64,000 nucleotides of DNA from assembly GCA_034008185.1 (NCBI GenBank), contig CM067084.1:4607385-4671384 (forward strand). Reading direction: 5' to 3'. Positions 37,676 to 49,433 of the stretch are shown piece by piece (within the stretch, counting starts at the first letter, position 1; each line of letters starts with the position of its first letter). A program made the translations under genes and the position numbers. The stretch is from Gorsachius magnificus. Lineage: Eukaryota; Chordata; Aves; Pelecaniformes; Ardeidae. Below the pieces are notes generated by a model that saw only the letters and a program-made list of their open reading frames with translations, did no database searches and was not told where the DNA came from.

Positions 37676-40246
37676 GTATACCTAGCAAGTGTGGGAAATT
37701 TACCAAGAGTTTCTACGTTTCAGTACTCAGACATTTAGAAAAGATCCCAGGCGCTTTTTACAGTGGTGAATATGGATATTTATTCCTCGGCTCGGAGTTA
37801 GAAATTAGCTGAGATATTCTGACTGCTGTAATAACCATCAGCCACCACTTTGCAAAGTTGGGATGTTTGAAAAGAATCAATGAGCAGAATGCTGAGCTGA
37901 ACTTATTGCTGATCTACCGCCTGCAATCCGTGAGCAAACGCACGCCAGAAAATCAACATGCCTGATTTTTTCGCTTTTAAATCTGGCAGCTTGACTGCAT
38001 TTATAATAAGCCTTGCTTCGCTCTTTGATTGTGAAAAAGTAAAAAAAGCAATGAAATATAAGTTACCTAAATGTCTGTCTCTAAAGATTGTTCATGGGCA
38101 ATAATAATTAGTTGCATTAATCACATTTTTTTTTTTCAGCAATAAAATACAGTCCCTGAGTTACGAGGTGGGTCTTATAATAGATATTAAACTCTTCTTC
38201 TGGAAGTTTTCTAATTAATGCACTTTTTAGAGCTTGGTATAGCCCTGATCCTGGACGATGTCAAATGGGTCAGCTCCTGTCAAGGTAGAGTGCATCCTTC
38301 TAGGACCAAGAGGTCTCTCAAGGGTTACCGATGCGCCGTCTGTTGCCTTGGCTCTCAGAACGTGAATAGTTTGTGGCAGGATCCCAAATGGCGAATAAAG
38401 GTTCAAGTCTGTGTTGAGGATAAACATATTTATATAGCTTTAACGCAATTACTTCATGTTATTACCCAAAAATAAAGGTAGCTCTTTTGGAAATTTTTGT
38501 ATGTAAAGCCATCCTTACTTTTTGCTAAGTTATGAAAGTACATTACAGTGCTTTGGCAAAAAAAGCCCAAACAACCTTTTATACAGTGTTATTACAGAAG
38601 AATTTCCCAAGCAAATCGAGTTATCAGTCTGCACATCAGAGCCTTAATCATCTGAGTTTTGCTCTTGCATGCAGAAGCAAACCCGATAGCTGTTCATGTT
38701 ATAATAACCTCTAATTTAAGTTCAGGCAGTGTTGCAGAACCAGCAAAATGTTTAGATCTTTGGTTTCTGACGTGAACGTTCATCAGCCCAGGTTTTTAGA
38801 CAGCATTTGATGCCTAACCTCTGTTATTGCCATAACAGTTTATTGCATAGAGCTATTGCGTTGGGTTTGTGGAGGTAGAGATAACGTTGCATAGGTGTTA
38901 TCAATGGTCCCTTAACTGTCAATCAAAATTTAACTACTTCCCATGCACCGTGGTAAAACATACATCTAGAAGCTGGTTTTTCTGGTGTAGAGGAGCCAAA
39001 ATTTCATGCTAGATCAAATCACGTGGATTAAATGTCAACAGCCATAAACTTCAAGTAGGACTTGGAAACTCAATTACTGGAAAATGCTGGACCATTCTAA
39101 TTCTTCATAACTCTTTTCTATGTCTTTTGATATCATTAAGGAATTTCTATGATGATAAATTATTGTGTGATAATATAAATATTAAAAAAAGGACCTCAAA
39201 TTAATCTTTGTAATATAATCTCTATTAGGAAGCAAGTGCTTCCTTAAAATGAAAATTCATTGCCACAGCCTAGGAGTGGCTGAAGTGATGATTAGAGGCG
39301 TTGCTGCGGAGAGGACATCCTTCTGAGGTCTGAAATGCAACTTCTGAGTACTCTGTTGTGTTTTGGTTCCTACCCAAAATCTGTCATTCAGCAACATCGG
39401 GGCATTTTGGAGAGAGGGCATCCACGTTACATGTTATACGTTCTACAATAGCTATACAATTTCATAGCGCAGCGTGGCTGGCTTTACAAATAAATGGTAG
39501 TTTATATTTCCAAGTGTCTATTCCTCCATGTTGATCTGGAATGTATTTACAAAATATATGTGCTCATGTGTGGTTTTTTGTTGCTGGGTTTGTTTTTCTT
39601 TCCTTAACAAAATATAAACGTTGTCAAAAGGCTACTTCATGTTTACGCTGAAAGGGGAAAACCAGGTGTCCTGATAGCTTTGTGGCTTGGCGAAAGCCCA
39701 TTAAAGACAGGAATATTTCTATAGATGTCAACGTTGTGGCCATGCAGGATGTTCCCGGACAAAAACTAAAAGTGTATGTGGTGGGTTTTTTTTTTCCCCT
39801 CAGACACCTTTTCTGTCCATATCTCGGGCCCAGCAGTGATCTGTACAGTCAGATCAGTCAGATCTGGTGAACCAGATTCTCAACTCACTGCCAACCAGTA
39901 ACATCCCTGCAGTTAGAGAAAGTGTAGATGATCCACGCCTATTTCAGTACGGCTATATTTGTCTTGCAAGACGTAGTTTTGCTGGACTAACATCTGCTTT
40001 TTTAATTCACAGTAGCTTTTATCCAGCAAATTAAACTACTGGAGTTGCAGCTGAGCTTAGCAGCTAAGTCCTTTCTGTTAGTCTCTGATCTGTAATGCAC
40101 AATCTTTTCTTTACTTCAGCCAGAATATTTCTTACTCTCTTGTTATTGCGAATATATGATCATGGTGGTCTTAAAATATTTATATCACTTCAGGTATCGG
40201 TACCAAAAAAATCCCTTTTCTTCTTTTTCTTTCTTTTTTTTGGCAG

Positions 40247-40314
40247 GATGTCTTCCCAGGGATGATGTGTCACCACTTGAAGACTGATCTCGCAAAGGAC
40301 AAATCAATTCTGAA
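40247..40314 (+). other. Candidate internal exon with strong splice sites (unrecognised)
   Basis: A long, nearly pure pyrimidine tract (CCCTTTTCTTCTTTTTCTTT and onward) ends in TTTTTGGCAG at 40246. Sixty-eight bases follow, then a GTGAGT donor after TCTGAA. Only one frame is open across the segment: DVFPGMMCHHLKTDLAKDKS followed by IL. The length is not a multiple of three, so it would shift frame if skipped. Of the exon-like segments here, this one has the best combination of acceptor and donor. The peptide is not recognised; a noncoding-RNA exon is equally plausible. Confidence 0.35.
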
Positions 40315-41339
40315 GTGAGTCCTAGTGTTTCTTTTTAACAATTAGCATTCCTGTTTCCCATGGCTCTTCCTTTTTAATAAGGTCTAAACATGTCAAGCCA
40401 TTCCGGCATATTCCTAAAGTGTTTACCCACCTAAAGACAGACAGAGGGATCTTCAAAAATTTCAGAATTAGTTCAGAATGAGGCAACAATGCACATAATT
40501 TATCACTGGAGCACCGCACCAAAGGAAGCATCAGATCTTCTGTCGTTCGGTGACTTCAGGACTCGGTGCCTTGTTGGATATGCATACGCTTAACGCAAGA
40601 TACCTGGATGAATTCCAGGGCCACACGGTCAGGTTATTTACCATGTGTTATACAGGTGGCGAGTCCAAATGATCTAATGGTCTTATGCCAGAAAATCTCC
40701 TACTCTACAAAATACTCTTGACCTTTTCCTCTGTCACTCATTTATCTGTACTCAGAAAAGGCTGGCGTGTGGCTTATTTTATCGATGGCAGGCTGTGTGT
40801 CCTAGGATCATCATTAATGCGCTCTAATTCTTTGTACAGTCATTATGGCGCTATTAGAGACCTCGACCTTGGTCTTCATATGGTCATTGGAAGAGTTTTG
40901 CACGGGTGGTTATTACTGTTATACTGTCCTGCACTGTTCAGCCAACGCTAGGCAGCAATTACGGAAAGGGTTACTTACCATCAAACCTGTACACAGTAAG
41001 TTGGTGAAATATGTTTCCGAGGTATAATTCACCCATCCACCAGAGCACAATAAAACACCATCTTTATTTCTGATTTTATTGGTTCTGTCTGCTCTCATCT
41101 GGTGCCTGAGCATTTTATCTGTTCATGGGGTTTTTTTCTAATGCAATAAAAAGAGCAGACAGGATTTTGCCCTTTATTTAAAATGTTTTGCCACATTTAG
41201 AGGTAAATAACAGCCACTATTTGTGTTGTATATTTTCAGACTTACCAGAGAAAGAAATGTTATGAATACTAAGCATGCTCTACAGGATCCAATCCGTGGT
41301 TTAATAGAAATAGTCTCTTCCTCACATCTTATTTCTTTT

Positions 41340-41960
41340 ACTCTTACATGACCCTCTCCCCCTCTACCTCAAAAGCAATGTAAGGCATGGAGCGAAGGAA
41401 TTGCATTTCCTTACAGTAGGTTTGCATATTGAATTAGTTGTCAGAGGTCCCTGCCCCCCCCCAAAATTTGACACACCCCTACCTCCACATCGCCTTACTT
41501 TGTCAGCCTCTGCAATTGCTATGGATGTGGATTCGCGTGCCCTTATTCCTGTACCTGGCAGTTGCATTCCCAAGAGAGCAGCAGCCTCCATTAGGTCTGG
41601 TCCACTAAACACGCCTCGTCATTCCTCCATCTCTTACCCAGCTTGCCAGGAGAGTGCCCTTCCCCACTGGAAAGGAGGCAAGGATGGTGCCCCCCAGTTT
41701 GTGCCCTGTTGGGATGGTGTCCAAAGCGTGGCAGTGCCCAAATGTAGGTCTCAGCCCACAAATGGGAGTTGAGAGTTGGGCATCGAGGTTTAGGTACTGC
41801 ATCCTCTGGCTTAGGGAGATACATCTCCGGGAGTTAGGCACCCGTGTTTCTTCATGCATATTAAAGGAAAAAGGGAGAGGAAAGATCTGGCTCCCAGTCC
41901 CTACCTAAAAGGAGTTTAAATCACTTACATTAGGAATTCAGTGAGCAGAGATCCTCACTT
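41340..41960. repeat. Possible very old interspersed repeat (unnamed)
   Basis: A GC-richer patch containing words such as GAGAGTTGGGCATCGAGGTT, TTAGGTACTGC and GGGAGTTAGGCACCCGTGTT in close succession. Words of the type 'GAGTTAGGCACC' recall old repeats I associate with turtle, crocodile and bird DNA, but I cannot name the family or its ends. Overlapping open frames on both strands (up to 123 codons) have no recognised domain. The whole assignment is inference from sequence texture. Confidence 0.22.
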
Positions 41961-42751
41961 TCAAGCAGATACGTCTTTGCCGAAACAAGCTGACGCTCTG
42001 AGCACCAAAACAGATCACGGGAACTACAATAAAAAGCAGCGTTCTGCCAAAGCTAAAGGGAGAGGAGTCTGTCAGGGAGAATGATGGAGCAAGGAGAGTG
42101 GTATTATAACAGGCAAAGCGGGGCGGGGAGGGGGGAGAGCAAAAAGTATAAGAAACTGGAAAAGACTTCGAGGGACATAATGCTGTTTAATGGGGCAGAA
42201 ACTGAGAGACAAGTGAATTACAAGGCAGTGCGATTAGCATTTTTTCAAGACAATTTGTAAAAGGTGACAAGTTGTAGATTAAACGCTTTGATTCGCCTTT
42301 TTCTCACTCTGCCTGGGTACTTCTGGCATTCATTTCATTTAATAACCCCTATGGAACAGTCGTAGGCTGAGGCGTATTTGTGTTGCCCTTAAAACAAGGA
42401 GAAAAGACATGGTTGTGGAATTTGAAGCGTGTGGTTCTTTCCTGGATAATGTGTAAAATATGAAATATAGCTGAATGACGTTTTTTCATATCATGTGATG
42501 ACTCAAGGCTCATGCATCATAGGAAGCCCAAACCAATTTGGTTCATGTAATTTCAGCCTATGTCTCGATTCTGAAATTGTATTAAAATGAAAATCTTTAT
42601 CCATAATTCTCATTCAGTGGAGCTTAGGTGAGCCTCATCTTACCATTTTCAGTGTTTCAACTCCAGTAGTGGGTAACTGCTATTCAATCCAAATGGAATA
42701 GGTTAACAAATTTAGAGATAAACATTAATGCAGTATTAAGTAATATCAGTA

Positions 42752-43032
42752 ACGGGTGATAGGACAAGAGCAAATGGCTTCAAGTTGTGCCAGGGCAGGG
42801 TGAGGTTGGCCATTGGGAACAATTCCTTCCCCAAAGGGCTGTCAGGCACTGGAAGGGGCTGCCCAGGGAAGGGGTCGAGTCCCCAGCCCTGGGGGGATTT
42901 AACAGCCGGGCAGAGGTGGTGCTGAGGGCCAGGGTTTGGGGGTGGGATGGCAGGGGTAGGGGAACTGTTGGGCTGGGGGAGCTTAAAGGGCTTTTCCAGC
43001 CTAAATGATTTGGTGATTCTATGACTCTATTC
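42752..43032 (+). mobile_element. CR1 LINE, 5'-truncated 3' end
   Basis: Plus-strand CR1 tail starting at AACGGGTGATAGGACAAGAG (the 'TGDRTR'-like part of ORF2) and running through ATTCCTTCCCCAAAGGGCTG, CACTGGAAGGGGCTGCCCAG and GGGAAGGGGTCGAGTCCCCA to TTTTCCAGCCTAAATGATTT and GGTGATTCTATGACTCTATT. The octamer tail is preserved in part. It closely resembles the copy at 4496-4722, with the rare GGTCGAGTCCCCA block in both, so both probably come from one subfamily. The coding frame is degraded. Confidence 0.95.
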
Positions 43033-46000
43033 CTGTGATGGGAGTTATGGGAATTGAGTTCTTTGTGACATAGAAGGACCTAGAATGAGAAACAGTAGCA
43101 GTTTGGGGGGTTCTTTCTGCTTATTTTCCATTCCTTCTTATTCCCTTCTATCCAGCGTGGCAGAAATGCAATCAAAGTGAGTAGCAGAAAGGCAACCTAC
43201 GTTAAGCTAACAAGTGAGGGGGAAAAAAAAAAAAGTTAATCTTTCAGGCTTTAGAGGAGCTGATACCAGTAGAAAAACTGTGCCCACAACACAAAGCCAA
43301 AAGATATCCAGCATCCGAAGATATGCTTTCACAAATCACCAAAGTACATAAACTAGAGGGGAAAAAAAAAAAAAAGCATTCCTCTGGACTGTGTCCCTAA
43401 GATGAGAAACTGTGAAAACCTGCAAGTGGAAAGTAAGTATGAGATGGTTGTCAGTGTAACGTCAGCTTCTAGCAGGACAGAAATATTTCAGAAGGCTTGG
43501 GATGAGTTCTCCACTGCCTTGCACATTGTACAGTCTTTTAATCAAAACCCAGAATGAATAGTTTCCAGCCGGCCACAAAACACCGCTTGTCAGGCCGTGC
43601 AGAAAGAGGACCTCTGCAGAAATGGTGCTTCACCGGGGTTTAAGATCTAACCCAAATACCAGACGGGGTTCAGCTTGAATAATGATCTTGGTTGTTTTCT
43701 TTTTTTCTTTCGCATAAAATATATTTTGGCTTGTCTTTTGCTTCAGTATGCTTCTTATAAATCCTAGACGGATCCATCCTGGGAGCGCTTCCAGGCTTTG
43801 ACCTTTAGGTATTGACAGAGGAAATGTATATGCATGCATTCTCATGTTCCATGATACGTATTGACAGTAATGACAGGTTTTCCATGTCTTCTGGAAATAG
43901 TTTAGTTTTTACGTATTTGCATGACTTCACTATATAGTTAGCCTTCCATAATACATAATGTTTATGTCAATTCTTTTAATCTAGGCATTTAAATGCTGTA
44001 CTGTGTATTGATAAACACATTATACTATTTCAACCAGTACATTACAGTGCCGTCCATCAAAAATGAAAAATGCACAATAATCTATGCTGTGAGGCTATTA
44101 ATTTATCCACAGAGGCATAACTACAGGCACTGCTTGACTGATAAGCCAGCTTCTGTCTCCGGTGGTCAGAAGTAATTCTTTCTCAATATTAGCTTTGTGT
44201 TGGACCTTGCTTTTACAGGTTTTGTCACTGGTGCCAGATCATATGCGGCAGCTTTGTAATGTGGAGCATCCTCTAGTGAGGATTGCACAGCCACTACTAA
44301 AGTAATTTCAATTAGCACTTTGATTAAATGTAAAATGGAAATCTGGTTGTAGTAACTAGTGTCTTATTTATTTCATTGTTTTGTGCCCACAGAATTTTTT
44401 TCCTTAGAAATGGTTCAGGGAAGGATACGAGATACACCGCTCACCTCTCTGTTCTTCTCTCTTTCTATGGTATATCACGCCAAAGGGAGATTATTCACCT
44501 TTGCAAGCTGAGCTACTAGGCCTACTCTTGCTGAGAGGAATCCCATGGAAAAATATTTACCCTTCTGGACCCCTAGAAGAAAGGTTTTACCCCAGTTTTT
44601 GGAGCAACTCTTCTGAAAACATTTTTATAAATTTCTCCTTTTAATTCTGGATCATGCTCAGGTATGTTAGATTGCTGCAAAAACCCTAAGTAACTTCCCC
44701 AGCCTCGGTGGGATGACTGAACTTTCTTCCAACTTTGCACTAGAAAACCGTAATTATAGCAAATTATAGCAGGTTACAGGACAGCCTGTTTCCTTTGCAC
44801 TCGGACTCAGCAGTCTCTCTGCTTGCTTTGACTCATGTATAAGGATACATGGGTTTCCAGGAACTTACTAGCCTAGAATTGGGAAATTTGAGTTAACTGG
44901 CATATTTTTAGAAGACAAAGTAGCCAAATCCATGACCCACAGGAATATGCTTAATGATAGGTCCATATAAATGTCTTCCATAAACCAAAATGCATTGAAA
45001 TGCTGCGTTGATGTGTATGAGCACTAACAACCACATCTGCATTTTCATTCACTCCCCATTTGTTCTTCTAATCAGCAAAATCCAAATCAATGGGGTTTGG
45101 TTTAGATTTCTTTGTGTATAGATATATTTATTCTGTATACTGAATGTACTATAATATTCTGAATATACTGCTGTTAAATTAGCCAAGATTTAGCAAGCGC
45201 TCAGCAAGCAGACTGTAAAAACATTTTTATTAACTATACCAGTATCTCTTTCAGATCAAACCAGGTTATTCTTCTGGGCACATATTTTCTCACACTGAAG
45301 ATTCCTGGAAGCATAGCACAAGCAAATTAATTGCATGGTAACAGCTAGAGCTCTCTTTTTAAAGTCCCTTTAATCATTTTCTCCTAGAGTTCAGGAGGAC
45401 ACAAAGGATCAGCAAACAGCGTAGAATAAATGAGAAAACGAAGATGCGAAGTTTATCTCTTTATAGCGTTTTACCAAGGATGCGCGACAGTGTTGCTGCC
45501 CTTGGAACAGCATCTTTGGACCTCTGGTGGCTTTGCAGCATCAAAACACTTCTGGTTTCATTTCCTACCTTCATAGCACGTCCTGAGTTTTTCAGGGGGG
45601 TTTCAGCTTTTAATGCATTAAAATCAGAATGCTGAAATCTTTAACATTTTTCTATTATAGCTGCAGTATTGAGTTAAATGGAGCAAAACTGAGCTCCAGT
45701 AAAGCCAGCCAAAGCTTTTCGGTTGACTCCACTAAGTCAGTTTTCCTGCAACACCCCCAAATTTTAAGGAAAAAGTTTCCCAGGCACTTACCTTTATATT
45801 GACTCATGATACCAAATATTCAGCCTTGTAGCGCATGATCCCATCTACACCATCTATAATGTCTTGCCTTTATATTATAATGCATAATTATCAGTGAAGA
45901 AAACTGAATTGCAGAGAATGAAAACTACTCTTCTGACTTCAGTAGGATCAGGGTTTCCCTTACTATAATCTTGGCTGTACAAGGTCATGGCCTGTACATG

Positions 46001-47058
46001 GAGCATGTGTAGAGGCTTAGTGTATCGAGTTTTAGTGTACTTGTATTTATTATGTTATTTGGGCAAAGATTTAACTTCCAGTGGGGGTAGATAAGTCCAC
46101 AGGAGCAAGAAATCCCATTAACTTTAATGAAACTGTGCTAATTTTCACTGCCTGCACACCTGGTAGTGGTTAATTTGCTGATGGTGGTAAGTATCTGTGG
46201 AAGGCACCAAACCCATTTGCACAGGCGTGAGTTTGTGAACCTGTGGTGAGATGCCTCCTGAAGGACATTTATAGCCCTGCCGCTTGCAAGGCTGCGTTTA
46301 GTCACATTGGCTTCACAATCTAAACCTTCATGCTTAGAACAGACATTAACATTGTTCTAATATTTTCCTGATACAGGGATTGATAACCCCATGCTTCATA
46401 ACTGACCAAATGCTTGCTCTCCACAGTAGGGGCTGGAACAAATGTCGCAGTTAAGCCAAATAATAAAAGGAGAAAAAAAAAAAAAGGAGCCAACTCTCCT
46501 TTTCTCACCTTGACTTTTTGAAGGCAGTCAGATAGACTTTTTCCATTCAAAGTGTATTTAGGAAGGGACAAGGTAGTTTAGCTTTCTGTGAGTAACTTGA
46601 GCAGGTCAGCCAGCTTTGATGTATTGCTCGGTGAGGTGGAAAAACGTATGCACTACATAGGAAACATCTGGGGCTCTCCAACTGGGGCTGCCTGCACTCC
46701 AGTCTCCGTTGGTGAAGCTCTGGTTTTGTTTGCCTCACCTGAGGGAACAAGGGGGCATAACTTTTTTTTGTTTTTTAGATTAAGCCCAATAGGGAGATAT
46801 TTACTATTCAAAGACAAAAAGTACACTTCAGCCATGGACAGACTGGGATGTTATGGCCCGTTGGGCTTAAGGGAACCCATTTCTGCAGACCATGAAGACC
46901 TGGGGTTTGGGCACAGGCAACCACGGTTGGATGAAGGTGCTCAAAGATGCTTCTGAGGGCGTCTCTGTTTCCTCTTCCCCCCGTGCTGCTCCGTGGAGCT
47001 GAGGTTACTTGCCCACACTGAGTGTTTAGTAAGCGACACTGTGTTGTGTTTCTCTTAG

Positions 47059-47187
47059 TAGAGCTGCAGTTACGGAAATTTCTGTTCCAAAAGAAGGCAT
47101 ACACTTTGATACAGAGAGAAAGAAAGAAAAAAAAAGAGATTAAAAAAGAAAAGGCAGCTTTCATATGCCAGTGTGGCAACCAGAGAG
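47059..47187 (+). other. Candidate internal exon (unrecognised, lysine-rich)
   Basis: Acceptor CTGTGTTGTGTTTCTCTTAG ends at 47058 and a strong donor (AGAG then GTAAGTGA) starts at 47188. The 129-base segment is open in one frame: ELQLRKFLFQKKAYTLIQRE, RKKKKEIKKEKAAFICQCGN, QR. It has 43 codons' worth of bases and is phase-symmetric (two bases in, one out). The central AGAAAG-type purine tract lowers the chance of stops by composition alone, which weakens the open-frame argument. The peptide is not recognised. A noncoding-RNA exon or chance remain possible. Confidence 0.28.
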
Positions 47188-49399
47188 GTAAGTGAACGAA
47201 ATACCAACCAAGAGGGAAGAGAGGAAGGTCACTGCCCTGAGGGAGAGCAATGCCAGATGGCCGCAAGCACAAATTAAGTATTCTGCAGATATGAATTTTA
47301 TTCTCCACCTTTGATTTTTTTTTTTTTTCTTTTAGCATAATTTGCACTGCAGTTTATTTTCATGGCCACTGGGAGGTTGGTAAAAGGCCAGATTGCTCTG
47401 AAGAGATAATATTTGAATGTGTACATACAGTGGGATATTCAGCGATATTGTTAACATTAAACCTACTCAGATCATTTATGTCTACTGGGATGACAACGAT
47501 GACAAAAAAGCCACCTGAGGGTCTCTTACATTGGAGCTGCAAATACCCTCTCCCCTTCCTTGTATAATTATAAAGCATGTGCGCAGATCTCCTAGATGTG
47601 GGTTGGATGCCACTTACACTGTAATTTAACTACGGTTCTGTGCTGAATCAAAATTTACAATGGCAAAGTGAGACCATTTCAGCTTTGAATGGGAAGAGAC
47701 ATTTCTTAGTAACTGCGACTAACTGTTTCGGCAATAAAACAAATATTGACTGCAGAGTCATTCCTGGCAAAAATAAAAAAAAAACAAACACCCAAACCTA
47801 AATTGTGGTTACCAGGGAATATGCATAGACGTACATTTGAAACATTTGCATTTCAAGCACCAGAGAATACTTTTTCCTCTCTACAGAAAAGCTAATGTGG
47901 CATAAAAAATAGGCAAACTCTTATTCACATTTATGTTAATTCTATATAATTGAATCGGTGTTCCAGATTTTCTTTCACTTCACAACCTTTTGAGTTTTTC
48001 TTCTGCTGCGTTGCGTTCATTTTCTGGACATATTCAATTTTGCTTTCACAGGAGATAAAAATAATGAAAGCAAGCTTATGGTAGAACAGCAGGAAACAAA
48101 TATAACTGTCTATGAGAAATGACACTCATGCATTTTTCATTGATCATTGAAAAATTAGATGAGCTTCAAACTTACTTTTGGATTTATCTGCGCCAGTTGC
48201 GCTAATGTGTTAGGGTGTTCCCAGAGTACCCTAAAGAAACAAATTCTCTGTTTTGCCTCCTTATTCGTGGTAGAGGCACAGAAGAACAAAATGAAATATC
48301 AGACTCAATTGCATAATAAACTTATAAACCTGTCGGAGAAAGATGGTTTCTGCTGCATCATTTGTCATGAATGAAATTATTAAGATTAGAAAAAACCCAA
48401 AACCTTAGTGGCCTTTGCCAGAAATGGGATAGACACAGTAATCTTAAAACAGTTATTCCTGCAGTCTTTCTAATCTCTGAAGACAACTAAATTAACACAG
48501 AAGTGAGAGCTCTTGCACACCCTACAGCCAACGTTCCCCAAACGATGACAAACCCTTATTGATTCAATTTATTACAAACTCTGTCCTGAAGCAGAAAAAG
48601 TGACTCTGCACTTATTTATTTAGTACTTTTACCCTTTGACTGAGGTTTGCTTTGGTCTTGCACGGTCTCACTGAAGAGCAACGGAGAGCAGTAACAAGGC
48701 TTACTCAGTACAGCCTCATAGAACTGTAAAAGCATCTCCCGATATGTTTTTCTCAAACTGATATGTTTTTTGTTTCTCTTCCTACCTACTACCTTTTTAT
48801 AAGTGACATAGCTGAAGTCAGATTTTGACTTCATTTTTTTTTATTTCAGTGTTGGGGCAGACTGAAAAACGTGCCGGAGTCCCAGCATTAGCTGCACCAT
48901 GCCCTTGCTATATAGATATAAGCTAGCAATATTCACATCAAAACTAGGCTGTCTAGATTACATTTGTCGTCTCCATGAAGGACCCGAGTTCAAGTTTCTA
49001 AACATCACAGTAACATTATAATATGTCACGTTATTAAGAATGCTACTCCATCCCCTCTCTTGGAAATCATCATGCAATGTAGAGTCCCCACCGTTTGGAG
49101 AGGGGGACAGCAAGAGAATCACCGAGAGTCACCTCTTCTGCGGTGCTCACGCACCCGTGACAGCTTACAAATGTGCAACAGTTTGCAAACCTTCCCTCAA
49201 CATGGACAGAGTGAGAGAATGGAGATTTGTCACAAGGCTGCACCAGCTTCCAGTAGCCTTCACTGAAGACCCCTCCCCTGCTCTTCTTTATCACACCTTT
49301 TCCAATGCTTCTCACTTTCGAGGCACCTTCCTTTTCTTTTTGTGACCTCCTCTCTCTTCCCACTCCTGGCAGCTTTGTCTTCCTTGGACAGTAAGGCAA

Positions 49400-49402
<3 letters not shown>

Positions 49403-49430
<28 letters not shown>
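49403..49430. repeat. Poly-A homopolymer (28 A)
   Basis: Uninterrupted run of 28 A following CAAGTT. Upstream lies about 350 bases of somewhat GC-richer, pyrimidine-rich sequence, but no AATAAA signal within the last 30 bases and no clear target-site duplication, so a processed retrocopy is not supported. Probably a simple homopolymer. Confidence 0.95.

Positions 49431-49433
<3 letters not shown>

Larger units (their letters stand above)
35032..42751. other. Unique noncoding sequence with two exon-like segments
   Basis: No CR1 copy recognised. Exon-like segments at 37601-37675 and 40247-40314, and a possible old repeat at about 41.34-41.96 kb, are listed separately. The interval 37.93-38.24 kb is non-repetitive and rich in ATTA cores (ATAATAATTAGTTGCATTAA), a possible conserved enhancer judged only by texture. 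A G-rich purine stretch (four G, C, four G, A, six G) lies at 42120-42135. Remaining open frames are short and unrecognised. Confidence 0.5.

Noticed and set aside
45791..45904. Minus-strand exon-like segment ending at a GTAAGTGC donor
   Set aside because: All three frames contain stops and the acceptor is weak.
46808..47347. Longest open frame in the window (179 codons, minus strand)
   Set aside because: It contains lysine and phenylalanine runs from homopolymers, has no recognised domain, and overlaps open frames on the other strand. Length is within chance for 64 kb.
49040..49430. Possible processed retrocopy ending in poly-A
   Set aside because: No AATAAA before the poly-A, no target-site duplication found, and no recognisable parent gene. 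Retrocopies are also rare in birds because CR1 does not readily move poly-A messages.
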